The translations under genes were made by a program, and so were the position numbers. Source: Bemisia tabaci (taxonomy: Eukaryota > Arthropoda > Insecta > Hemiptera > Aleyrodidae). From it: 64,000 nucleotides of DNA. The notes below the pieces were generated by a model, which made no database searches, had not been told where the DNA came from, and was given only the letters and a program-made list of their open reading frames with translations. Position 1 is the stretch's first letter; each line of letters begins with the position of its first letter. This document shows positions 43,163 to 53,462 of this stretch, in pieces. The stretch covers positions 2,914,001-2,978,000 of the forward strand of contig NC_092794.1 in assembly GCF_918797505.1 (NCBI RefSeq). Reading direction: 5' to 3'.

Positions 43163-43643
43163 GAACGTATTTATGCTAAAAGGAAATACTGAAAAAAAAT
43201 CTCAGTGTATTTACTAAGAAAAGGGTAAAATTACCAAGAATTCAGGGTTCTATTTGATCCCAGTTTTTTCTTGGTAAAAATACTATTTATGGAATCGGTA
43301 ATTTTACCAAGAAATCTCGATAAAATTATTGAACTTTCTCGGTAATTTTACTGGACCTTGGTGAAAACGCCTATATTTTTTATCAACTGTGGTAGAATTA
43401 CCGAGATAAAATGGCAAAGTTACCGGAAATTGATTACCAATAAAAGTGGTATTCTTACCTGAAAAAAACAGTAAAAATACCGGTTTTCAGGTAAGCTTAC
43501 CAGTCTGTCTTGGTAAAATTACCAATAATTGGTAAAAAAGTGAGATGGCAAAGGTACCAACGGACCTTGGTAAAAACGCCGATAATTTTTCTTCAGTGCA
43601 CGCTAATCCTAAGCACATAGTTCCTTTTAGCTTAAATACGTCC
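43163..43643. mobile_element. GGACGT-family element interrupted by a GGTAAAATTACC element
   Basis: The ends GAACGTATTTATGCTAAAAG and ...TTAAATACGTCC are flanked by AATT (43159-43162, 43644-43647). Only the terminal 25-40 bases belong to this family; nearly all the interior is the separate element at about 43187-43598. Confidence 0.75.
43187..43598. mobile_element. ACTGAAAAAAA element with GGTAAAATTACC repeats
   Basis: The left end TACTGAAAAAAAATC and the right end CACTGAAGAAAAATTATC (complement) bracket about 410 bp. The interior is a series of GGTAAAATTACC and TTGGTAAAA modules in both orientations. The CACTGAA terminus links it to the CACTA-like group (compare 59791-60883). Confidence 0.6.
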
Positions 43644-43649
43644 AATTGC

Positions 43650-43896
43650 GGGGCTTGGAGGACAAGGCGCATAATTGCAGATTTTGCAATTTCCAGAGAT
43701 ACGCGTTTCGAGTTCTGAAATTATATAGATTCCAATGGCGGAAAGAAAGTTTAGACTGGCTTTTTAATGCTTAAAAATTTGAATTTGGGAGCGATTTTTT
43801 CACAGAATATGCATTAAGACTATAGTTTTACTTGAAATCATTAAAATCTAAATTTTCTCAAAAACTGCTTTATGCGCCTTGTCCTCCAAGCCCCTC
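43650..43896. mobile_element. GAGGGGCTTGG MITE, copy 3
   Basis: 247 bp; GGGGCTTGGAGGACAAGG ... GTCCTCCAAGCCCCTC. It begins 6 bp after the preceding GGACGT element and has the same interior orientation as copy 1. Confidence 0.72.
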
Positions 43897-44369
43897 TATT
43901 CCGTTACACCGTAAGTCGCACGTGAACGACAGAAGGAGTTCACAAGAGTTCGACTTGCAGAATTTTGAGAGGGATATAGAAATATTTTTATTTTTTAAAA
44001 TTTTGTGAACGCTCCATGATTTGAAAAAGTCGATCTGCCCCTAAAAAATCTTCAATAACCCCCAAAAATCGAGCTCGTTGCGCCACATGGCTCCTGAAAC
44101 TCAAAGATGAGTTTCGAACACTGATCGAGGTCAACTGCGGGTCAATTATTTCGTCGTTCTGCTGACAAAAGGGCGTAACTGAATTTTGAGATGAGCCCGA
44201 GAAAGCATTGAGTTGTATGGCTGACGGGGTTCTTGGCGAGATGCATTTACGTCCTTTTGTCAGGAAGGCGACAATTTAATCATATCGAATCACCCATGAT
44301 CTACACATGTGGCATTGCTTTAATAGAGAAGATCAAAGTCGTCTGGTAACGACTCAAAAACCTCACTGG
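43897..44369. other. Unassigned spacer
   Basis: No feature recognised. Confidence 0.3.
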
Positions 44370-44493
44370 TTGGTAATATTGTTTTCCTCCATTTGAACCT
44401 ATGAAGACCGATCGACACATTGAGGGGCGAGGTGCTTCGATAAGAATCGATTGTTCAACTCAGGTTTACTTGGAGTGAAAGTAATGTTGCTAA
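44370..44493. mobile_element. TTGGCAACA palindromic MITE, copy 3
   Basis: 124 bp; TTGGTAATATTG ... AATGTTGCTAA, with TCCATTTGAACCTATG and AGAATCGATT inside. More diverged than the other two copies. Confidence 0.55.
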
Positions 44494-44573
44494 CTTTCTA
44501 GGTCCTCCTCTGAGCAACGGACTTGAAAATCAATGATGCAATATGAAGCTGCACGATGTACCTTGTTCTTGAA

Positions 44574-46304
44574 TCTATACTAATAAAGCAGACTTCACGT
44601 TGATTGACTCACTCACTGACTGACTGACTGACTGACTCACTCACGTATCAGCGGATCTCGTGAACGGGAGGCCGTGTGACCCTGAGATTCCGCACTGGGA
44701 TCCCTCTCTACCCCGAGGCGCCGGATAAGGGAGGATTTCGCGATCCGCCCGCCGGTTCGCGGGATATCGCGGTCCGCGTGGGTCGATTTTTCCGTAAGGA
44801 CAACGGGTGCGAGAGAGAGTGCGAGCGAGATAGAGCGATTTCCGCGTCTCGCGCTGGAAGACAGCTGATAAATTTTACGTACGTTCTTCTGGTACGCGCA
44901 ACGGGTGCGAAGAAGATGGAAGGAGTTCGGCGTCCAACGAGTGCGAGGAGGATGGAACGAGTTCGGCGTCGCGCTGTTGGAAACGCCGCGCCATGATTTT
45001 TGCGAGCTCCGACTCGTGCATCCGTTGCCGGGCTACTCTCTCAGGGATGTGAAAATCTGGAAAATCTGTCTGTGCATTAGTTCTGTTTTGAAATGATTTA
45101 GGCGAATTCTCGAAAAATTTTGAGAGAAGCTGTTGTTTGGCTTCAAAAATAAAATAAATAAACCCAAATGGAACATAAAGACGGTGTGCAACGTTGCAAT
45201 CGGAGGAGAAGCGGGGTTTTTGCGCGCATTTCATCAATACTTGACTCCGATCGTGGAAGGCGCTCTTGATACAACTATTTCACCACGGGGGATGTCCACA
45301 TTGCTGCTCGCTATATTGAAGGCGTTCTGTACTGTGATGACGGCTCGGTCGAACAGCGCCTGCAGACGCGGTGCTGACAGCAGAGCAAAACTAGAACATC
45401 GTTTCGACATTCTCCACCTGCTTTCTGTTTCTATCATAGTTTACCGAAACACATGAGTCATACTTGCAAAATTTTGGATCATCGCTAATGTTTTTTCCTT
45501 TTTTTTTTTCTTAATTTCAAAGCATTAAATCTTATACAAGGAAACCGATGGTTACATCCCATAGTTCTCGTAAAATCGAGATTGGATTCTTGCAATTCGT
45601 CACTTTTAACAAGCAGAAATGAAGCGAGCAACTATTTGAACTCCGGAGTGGGTATGTGGTATCATAAAAAATTGAAGGAAAATCATACGTTTTCGCCCAT
45701 CCCAAGTAACAGATGTTTATGAGTTTTATGCGCACATTTACGTAGTCTTAGTTGAGTAAGAAATTCGCGTGTATGCCACGATATTGATTTGAATAACGCG
45801 CAATTATAATACTCTTAGAAATTCGCCAGGAACACGACGTATTTGCCGTGATATCGTGGTGATTATCGTGTAATTTCTAATTTGTTTTTCAAAATCCCTG
45901 GAAAAATCACGTTTTTCTCCGCGATGTCGATGACAAACCCGCCATTGCTGAGAATTAAACGAAACCGTTGGTTAAATCCCGTAATTTTTCGCGGCTGAAA
46001 CTCACCAGCTGTAACTTCAATTAAACATTGGACTGACAAAAGTAACACATCTTTATGAAAATAACCAACTTTTGATTGGGTATTGTTGATTATTATAATG
46101 ATCATATGAGCTTACTGCAGAACAGACCAAAATAGCAGCTTTAATCAGCATACTACTAAGCTCTGCATTTTTATCAAACCAGTGCGTCTCGCCAATTTTG
46201 AAATAGTAAAAAATAATTCAGAAACACAATTAGTAACTGATCACTAATCACAGTGATTGCTGATGGTGGGGGTTTTCCTGTGCGTAGCACGGGTTTCCTG
46301 CTAG
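44574..46304 (+). mobile_element. Non-autonomous Helitron with both termini
   Basis: The 5' end A|TCTATACTAATAAAG is a classic Helitron start. It is followed by a (TGAC)n tract and TCAGCGGATCTCGTGAACGG, typical of the conserved 5' region. The 3' end has a hairpin (TGTGCGTAGCACG core, about 46277-46292), then TTTCCTGCTAG and T at 46305. The host site is A^T, with no target duplication, as expected. The 1731 bp contain no Rep or helicase motif. One copy of the 65-bp GGCGC motif (45259) is inside and may be captured sequence. Confidence 0.85.
45259..45325. repeat. 65-bp GGCGC-bounded motif, copy 3
   Basis: GGCGCTCTTGATACAACTATTT to ATTGAAGGCG, inside the Helitron. It has small indels relative to copies 1 and 2. 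Confidence 0.45.
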
Positions 46305-47338
46305 TACCTTATAAACAAATAGACGAGTTCACTACATTTGGTATTTTAAGTCTCCCTCCTCCAAAGGTAAATTCAAATCCATAAAGAGACACAACCCTCA
46401 TATGCGGCTCAACGGAGCACGTTAATGAAACGACAATCGGCCAATTAAGCGCATTTCCAGGATTTGGAGGGTTGTCTGTCTCTCGCTCGGATTATATTAT
46501 ACTCATGTATGATGAATTCTGATAATCTAGCGCGCATCAGCCAAGAATTATTCAAATACACGTCAATTTTTAGATTAGATTATTACCGCTCCGTCCTGGA
46601 AAGCAGGAAGCAGTCTCTTCAACGTCACTCCATTAGAGCGCCTTATTAAATCATGTTAAAAAATTAAACTGCTCCGTAGCGCGGTAGCGCGATACCGAAT
46701 GATGAGTCGGTAGCAGACGAATTTAAGATGAATAAATTGCGAGCGTAAGTGAACGAAGCGAATTAAAACTTTTTGGCATCTTTCGAGTTCATTGGCACCT
46801 GCCTTCCGTTGAAAAATAATTGGTATGCGTTCATTCAGCAAGAAGGGAAAGTATCACTGTGCACATCCTGATTTTCTTTAAATCAAATATTATCAAATTT
46901 AAAGTATAAAAGTTGAATAAATGATAATTAATCAATTATAAGCGCCCCCCCCCCCATATCAATCATGTGGCATCAGACTTATTATTGTGTAGACAGAGTG
47001 TTGGTTAATTCTCTACCGTGGGCTGAAATTCAGTATAAAACTAGAATTCTAAATTCAGAGGGAAAAACTCCACGTCCTATTTACTCTCAAATGAATACGC
47101 TGTTAACAGAACTATTAATTACGGCTAATCAGCGCCTCATTCGACGCCTACGTTCAAGTATTGCATTACTTATTTTTTGAAGGCGCAATTGTTTCATGAC
47201 ACTTGCAAGCTCATTGTAAATGGGATCAATCAAAGCGGGCAAATAAATAGAAGTGCCAGTTGCTTGTTGAGCCGTTATCTGGTAACATAACGATACATAG
47301 ATTTTATCGCTCATTTACAGGGATTTGTCGTTACAAGG
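46305..47338. other. Unassigned spacer
   Basis: About 1 kb without recognised repeats, apart from a short poly-C at about 46945-46953. One of the longer apparently unique stretches. Open frames are under 75 codons. Confidence 0.35.
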
Positions 47339-47844
47339 AATGGAGATGTTGCATGTGTGAGGAATTTGCGATTTGACTTTTGATTCTACTGTAAAAGCTC
47401 GCGAGAAACACAATGGTGCCACTGGTTTCTCTGAAATCAACTCCCAAGCTCAAAAAAAGCTCTCGAGTTGATGCCAAAATGGAGGAGATATCCCACGCTA
47501 TCCTGAGAATCCACGTCTACATCAAGACAAACTCTCCATGCGAGATAGGGAGCAAATACATTAGCAGGGTCGCCGTGTTTTCAGTTTTAGAGTCCCCAAT
47601 TAAAGTGGCAGCCCTGTCAAAGTATTTGCTCCCTATTGTCGCATGGAGAGTTTTTCTTGATGTAGACGTGGACTCTCAGGATAGCGTGGGATATCCCCTC
47701 CATTTTGGCCTCAACTTGAGAGCTTTTTATGCGCTTAAGAGTTTATTTCAGAGAAAACCAGTGGCACCATCGTGTTTCTCGCGAACTTTTACCTAAAAAT
47801 CAATGGTCAAATCGTAAATTGCTCACACATGCAACATCTCCATT
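47339..47844. mobile_element. AATGGAGATG foldback, copy 2
   Basis: 506 bp. Compared with copy 1 it differs by point changes across both arms. Its open frames fall in regions homologous to non-coding arms and are not genes. Confidence 0.78.
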
Positions 47845-47887
47845 CAATAACGATTCAACAATTGGACGTCATTCATTCATTCGAATC

Positions 47888-48055
47888 GCTTTGCAGCGCA
47901 CCCGGGCGCTCCGCGACACCTAATCGCCATCCTTGCCTATCGTTCCAGAGGTCATCTGGTAAATGGCATCTTGTGATTGCATCTTGAATGCCACCTATCC
48001 ACGATTTTGCTGGACGTCCCCTACGTCTTCTGCCAGGAGGAACCCAATCGGACCC
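47888..48055 (-). pseudogene. Non-LTR retrotransposon 3' end
   Basis: The minus-strand frame reads DWVPPGRRRRGRPAKSW, then QDAITRCHLPDDLWNDRQ, then WRLGVAERPGAL, uninterrupted to the end. It parallels the frame at 34019-34507 residue by residue (LPDNLWEDR, WRLGVVERQSAL). It is truncated on its 5' side near 48055, next to a GGACGT element. Confidence 0.7.
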
Positions 48056-48066
48056 CTCCTCAAATT

Positions 48067-48454
48067 AGACGTAATTATGCTAAATGGTACTATGTGCAAG
48101 TGGAAAGATGGGGTGCGCTCGTTAGTTGAGGGCCATAAGAATGAATAGGGATTTTAAAGCGCCAGTGACATCAGCGGCAATGAAGCCGCCTCCAATGTCG
48201 TTCTTGCTCGGCTTTAACTCATGAGCCCTGTCCACAACGCTCTTGGCACATGCCCACGGCTCACGAGTTAGCGCTCAGTTCCTTTTGATTTAATGTAAAA
48301 TCCCACTTTTCCATTTTTTCAGAAGGTACTATATTCACTTTTCCATTTTTTCAAAAGGAACTATATCCACTTTTACACTGTTTCTTATTCAGCTCACCAC
48401 GAGCGCATCCCATCTTTCCACTTGCAAATAGTTCCGTCTAGCATAAATACGTCC
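48067..48454. mobile_element. GGACGT-family long-core MITE
   Basis: 388 bp; ends (A)GACGTAATTATGCTAAA and ...ATACGTCC. The core matches 28371-28732. A small internal duplication around 48310-48370 repeats TCCATTTTTTCA(G/A)AAGG.(A)ACTATAT(T/C)CACTTT. The target duplication is lost. Confidence 0.7.
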
Positions 48455-48464
48455 CATTGACTCT

Positions 48465-48748
48465 CTGCGGGCTGATTATTAAAATTGATAGATAAAGCAA
48501 GAAACAAAGGAAAAACGGAGCGATCCTATTGATGGATGCGGGTGGTTGCAGTGGACTTAGGTGGTAATATAAGTAATGTACTAACTAACGGCAACCCACA
48601 AGAGGCTCTAAAGTTAGTCCATCATTCTCTCCTTAGTCTATAATAACCAACCGTCCATTTCAAGCAAAAGGATCCGGAATCCGGCCATTCTCTCTTTGTC
48701 CTCTTTTTCATCGCTTTGTCCATCAATTTCAATAATCGAGTTTGTAGG
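48465..48748. mobile_element. CTGCGGGCTGATTA element, copy 2
   Basis: About 284 bp; left end CTGCGGGCTGATTATTAAAA, right end near ATTTCAATAATCGAG. Contains ACTAACTAACGGCAACCC and TTAGTCCATCATTCTC as in copy 1. Confidence 0.65.
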
Positions 48749-48775
48749 ATATCTCTCTATCAATTGGATGTATTC

Positions 48776-48887
48776 CTATAAAACGGAACAATGTGGATTA
48801 CGGCATGAGCCCTGAGACCCATAAGAATACGTGCATAAGAGGGCGCACGTCATAATGCACGTAGTTCCGGTTGATGGAGATGCGTCC
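48776..48887. mobile_element. GGACGT-family short MITE, deleted copy
   Basis: 112 bp instead of 122, with AATT on both sides (48772-48775, 48888-48891). The ends are diverged (GGATGTATTCCTATAAAACG), so this is one of the older short copies. Confidence 0.75.
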
Positions 48888-49232
48888 AATTCATGGAACA
48901 AAAGACGCTGTGGATTACCCGTATTTGATTCAGCCTCAGCTCCCATATCGATAAAATGAAATACTTCATTCCTTCAGGAAATACGAGTAACGGTTCCCGG
49001 GATGATGGCTGTAAGTTCCTTGATCCGGATGCTCCGCAAAAAACGCAAGAGACTCCTCTCCGAATCCGAAAATTTCACGGAAGTGCAGCTCGGATAAACA
49101 TCGGGGATTTTCATCAAATCGTTTAAAATCTCGGCATGACAGCCACCGCTGCTGAAGCGCTGGCTCGGTGAAACGTATCGCGCTCGAGACGGCGTTGCCA
49201 GTTTTCGCATCAGAGTCTGGAGCTTCCGGGAC

Positions 49233-49731
49233 AATGGAGATGTTGCATGTGTGAGGAATTTGCGATTTGACTGGTGATTCTTCTGAAAAGTTCGTGAGAA
49301 ACACGATGGTGACACTGGTTTTCTCTGATATCAACTCCCAAGCTCAAAAATAGCTCTCAAGTTGAGGCCAAAATGGAGGGGATGCCCCACGCTATCCTGA
49401 GAGTCCACCTCTACATCAAGACAAACTCTCCATTCAAAGATACGGAGCAAATACATTGACAGGGCTGCCACTTTTTTGGGGGACTATACAACTGAGAACC
49501 TTGCTAATGTATTTGCTCCCTATCTTTGCATGGAGAGTTCGTCTTGATGTAGAGGTGGATTCTCAGGATAGCGTGGGGTATCCCCTCCATTTTGGCCTCA
49601 ACTTGAGAGCTATTTTTGAGCTTGGGAGTTGATTTCAGAGAAAACCAGTGGCACCATCGGGTTTCTCGCGAACTTTTACATAAGAATCAATAGTCAAATT
49701 GCAAATTCCTCACACATGCAACATCTCCATT
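49233..49731. mobile_element. AATGGAGATG foldback, copy 3
   Basis: 499 bp with arms as in the other two copies. The centre differs (CTTTTTTGGGGGACTATAC). It lies only 1.4 kb from copy 2. Confidence 0.78.
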
Positions 49732-50808
49732 TTGAACGGATATTACACGTCATGCACGTGTGAACAATTGAAGCCTTCGAGTCAATCTTGAAACCTTGGA
49801 ATTCAGTTATGTTTCTTCGTTTGGAAAACGACAAATTACTAGTTTTACTTTAAAAGGCAGAAAACGGATCGATAACGCCTTGAAGCATATTTCAGCTGTT
49901 TTCCCCAAAACTCGGTTTTGTAAACCCTAAAATACATGGGAACGTGAAAATGAATCGTTTAATTAGGCCGATCGATATCAACATTTCTCGCTGGAATGGT
50001 TTCGGCTTAGTTTCAAGGATTAGATTCATCAGCAAGAAATGTCTGAAATTGCCTCAAGGCGCAATCGATCCGTTTTTTGCCAAAAATACAAAATGAAATG
50101 ATTGAGCAAAATGCGTTCTGTACCTCAATATTTGTATTATTACGATGTAAATTCACCTTCATAGACATTTGCGAATTGAAGCATAAGCCTAAAACAACAC
50201 TATTTCCTTATTGAAAAATGGAGTCCATGTATCTCCTTTAGACGAGGTTCGACTGAAAGTCCGACAACACAGCCATGAAGAATCCAAGCCTCGAAGCGTC
50301 TATTGAAGCCGAAGCATGTTATTAATGGTGCGAAAGAGTCTGTTTTATAAAACAACAAATAAGCTCGTAAAATACTTTGGAAAGGAATGATATATGATGC
50401 CCGTTTTTATTAGCCATTCTCGGCGAATGCCGTCCCAGGAATCGGCGGCTTACTACATCCTACATCGCGCCCCCGCCCCCCTTCGTAAAGCGCGGGAAAC
50501 TTTCGCGCATGACGTCATTCTCAATTCGGGAAAATTCTTCAATACCCAGCCAGGTAACGATCCTCGATCCAAACTGAATTTTGCAATAGGGAGCTACCTC
50601 ACGCTCATTTTAGAAACGACGTATGTCCTGTTAGTGTTCCTATGCAGACGGTTTCTCCTGCTTCTTCATCATCTTCATTTTACTCTTTATCTTTCCCTTC
50701 TTCTCCTCTTTGCTTTCCATATTATTCTTCGTTTTTCTCCTTTCCCTCTTCCTCTCCTTTAGCTACTAATTCTTCTTCCTCTTTTTCCTTTTAATTATAT
50801 TCTTCCTC
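49732..50808. other. Unassigned spacer with a CT-rich tail
   Basis: No repeats recognised, except a faint relative of the CAATTGGATTACA arm near 50580-50625. A pyrimidine-rich low-complexity tract covers about 50655-50805 and produces a meaningless leucine/phenylalanine-rich frame. Confidence 0.4.
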
Positions 50809-51104
50809 CCCTGATAAAAATTGGCAGCAGAATCTGTGTTCCAAAATACCATAGACCTACAGCCGGCTGTAACATTTCCAATTGATTCTATAGCCGGCTA
50901 CACAATTTCTTATATCCTTTTATAGCCGATGGCGATTAAGCAACGGCCAGGCGATAAAGTGTAAGCTAAACGTTACTAATTACGGATGCTAGGACTTAGT
51001 GAGTTTTTGGACTACCGCTCTCTCTTTGGGCCGTAGTATCTTGATTTATTTTGCGAGGAAACCTCCGTGCTTTTGAAGGATGCCTGTCATTCTTAATATG
51101 TTGG

Positions 51105-51168
51105 AGCGCCCTCAATTTCGTATGATACTGTGCAATACCTCTGGTGTGAAATAGTTGCTTCAAGCGCC
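51105..51168. repeat. 65-bp GGCGC-bounded motif, copy 4 (inverted)
   Basis: AGCGCCCTCAATTTCG to ATAGTTGCTTCAAGCGCC. Read on the minus strand it aligns with copies 1-3; closest to copies 6 and 7. Confidence 0.5.
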
Positions 51169-51223
51169 GCGCCGCGGTACGTTGCAGCTGCGCGGCGCGG
51201 CGGGCGGGCAGCCAGCGCGGAAC

Positions 51224-51313
51224 GCGCATTGGCGCCTACAAACCTAACAGGGATACCTCACGCATTGCGCAATGCGTGAAGTATCCCTGTTAGGTTTGTA
51301 GGCGCCAATGCGC
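51224..51313. repeat. GC-rich perfect-hairpin core, copy 2
   Basis: Two 45-bp arms, loop-less (centre 51268/51269) with a single mismatch, bounded by GCGCATT and AATGCGC. This is the longest arm of the three copies. Confidence 0.85.
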
Positions 51314-51772
51314 TGCCGCTCCGCTTTGTGTTAGGCTCTTATATTTAATCTCGTAGAGTTAGCGTTTTTCAACTCATGGCTTTGAAATGTTTACACACTC
51401 TGTATGGATTATTCTCATTGTAATTGATGAAAAAAAATATTTAGTAAAGGAAAATATAATATGCGTTTTGTAAATATTAAGGTAATTCCGTACAAACTTA
51501 AGGATTTACAAAGCATGCGAATTTCTACACAATTTCTTATAGCATTTTATAACCGATGACGAAAAAGCAACAGCCAGGCGATAAAGTGTAAAGCCCGGTG
51601 ATAGGAACTATAGCCCGGTTGTATAATTTTTTATCGCTTCGTGTAGCCCGGCCGTATGATTTTTTCCACTTTCTACAGCCAGCTATATGATTTTCTACAG
51701 CCTTCTTCAGTCGGCTGTAAGAACTCCTATGGTATTTTGAAATGCAGCTCCTATCGCCAATTTTTACCAGGG

Positions 51773-52699
51773 ATACCAATTATTTCTTTATATATATTAT
51801 TAACATTTCTTCATAAAATTTTAAATAAACCTTTAGATTCAAGCACCCAAGGCGTTCTTTGGGAGTTAGAGTAGCCCGTTGGTAGAAAAAATTGTTATTC
51901 CTGGCTGGATAGCGCATTGAAGAGGGCACGAGCGTCAAGAGGGAATCTGAAAGATGAGCTCAAAGCCAAGTCTTGTTTAATGCAACGTCTTTGGGATCGA
52001 GGTGGAGCATTGGCGGTCGGGAGGAATGGCCATCACTTGGTCCATTCGAGAAGTGTGGGGAAAATGGAGAAAACGCCCCCGAAGAGGCCAACGCTGGATG
52101 CCGCCGTCAAACCGATAATGATCGTGTTGGCTCAACGTTTGAAACCGGGATCCGCGCGCGGCTCGCCTTCCCGGTGATAGATCCTATCAATCCGCCCTTC
52201 ATTATCTAAATGGCACAAAATAGCAAAGGTCGCTCCCACCGCTCCCAAACGATGCAGTTTCACCCGCGTTCCAACCTGGGGCTTTGCCAGTAGTCGACGA
52301 ATCGAATTTTCCAACATTCAAACATTCAGCAATCATTCAATAATCGAATCGAATCAAAATCAAGCGATCGATCGATTGTTTATTCATAGATCGTTTCCGA
52401 TACATCAAATAGGTGAGATTGTATCAATATCGATTGGTTCAACATGTAAACATAGCCTCAAAAGTCAATCGAGTAATCTGAGGAAACTGGGTTTTTCTTA
52501 TAGATTTTTTATTTCTATGAGTACGAAATGGCATCGCAAGGTGAAATAGTTAGGAATTTTCTCAATTTCAGCTTTTCCGACTGAAATCCCGAAAGTTTTG
52601 TCTACGGTTATTTTCTATTGTTTTGAACCAAACGATGCATCGAACCGCTATCGAAAACGACCTATTCTTGCCGAAATTTTTTTCGAAGATAGGCAATAC
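51773..52699. other. Unassigned spacer
   Basis: GC-rich around 51900-52200 with overlapping frames on both strands and no motif. CGATCGATCG repeats near 52360. It could include host exon sequence, but nothing supports a call. Confidence 0.3.
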
Positions 52700-53086
52700 T
52701 AGAGTACCTGTATAGCGAGAGTATAGACAGATGTTGAAACTCCGGAAATCCATCAGGTCTTCACCGATGCCTCCGCGAATAAAGTTACGGCCCAGAAGAT
52801 GCAGCCAACCTATGAATTTCAATTATCCAGAGCGATTTACTAATACAATTGTTACGAACCATCGTTTATGAAGCACGTATTTGACTTAGTTTTTGCATAA
52901 ATTTACTCATTTTTGCGGAAGAACGCTCATTTATGTACATTCTTAGCCATCTTCGTTAGAATTGGAATCTGTAGACTGGCAGTGAAATTTTGTGCGTTAG
53001 AATTTGGTTAGAAGGGTGGCTGCACTTTTGGGCCCTAAGCTCTCCATGAAGCGATCTGTCCATACTCTCGCTATACAGGTACTCTA
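52700..53086. mobile_element. TAGAGTACC inverted-repeat element (hAT-like?)
   Basis: 387 bp with inverted ends TAGAGTACCTGTATAGCGAG / its complement, about 32 bp. TAGAG fits the hAT end consensus. The flanks GGCAATAC and GTCAACCC agree at only 5 of 8, so the duplication is doubtful. One end of a relative lies at 54243. Confidence 0.65.
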
Positions 53087-53454
53087 GTCAACCCATACCT
53101 CCCAGCGCAAAAAAAGGTTGGGATCCGAGTGGTAAAGAACAAAATACATGGCATCTTATGGGGACTGCTGAAACGGCTGAATGTTTGAAATGAAAATCAC
53201 TGGCAAAAATTTCACCACAACTTTAATTTCAAACGCGCGCTTGAGAATGAAGGACATAAAAGCATTAAAATTGTATAAAAGAAACATAAAACTTCACAAT
53301 ACCGAAAGCTGGTCCAGGTGAGAAAGTGTGACTACAAGTATGATTTGGATGCTTGATTTACTTACATTTCCGACGATACTCTCATTTAAGACAATAAATA
53401 ACTATAATAAACGCTTACTTCTACACAAAACGAGTATTTCCAAAAAAATTACTT
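53087..53454. other. Unassigned spacer
   Basis: Nothing recognised. Confidence 0.3.
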
Positions 53455-53462
53455 GCGTCTTA

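Larger units (their letters stand above)
50809..51772. mobile_element. CCTGGTAAAAATTGGC inverted-repeat element with GC hairpin
   Basis: The ends CCCTGATAAAAATTGGC and (complement) CCCTGGTAAAAATTGGC bracket 964 bp. The subterminal arms share CAAAATACCATAG and an array of TATAGCC/ACAGCCGGCT modules, plus AGGCGATAAAGTGTAA on both sides of the centre. The middle holds a 65-bp GGCGC motif (51105) and the GC-rich hairpin (51224-51313). A minus-strand frame across 50996-51229 is related to one at 56472-56669, but the two do not stay in one common frame. Confidence 0.65.

Noticed and set aside
44616..44645. (TGAC)n tract as an independent microsatellite
   Set aside because: It lies 40 bases after the Helitron start and belongs to the typical Helitron 5' region.
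38833..49334. Recurring 61-122-codon frames in the AATGGAGATG elements
   Set aside because: The same DNA is read in different frames and strands in different copies, and the arms are inverted repeats, so no single protein is conserved.
50394..50762. 122-codon plus-strand frame ending in Leu/Phe-rich sequence
   Set aside because: The C-terminal half is a CT-rich low-complexity tract and no domain is present.
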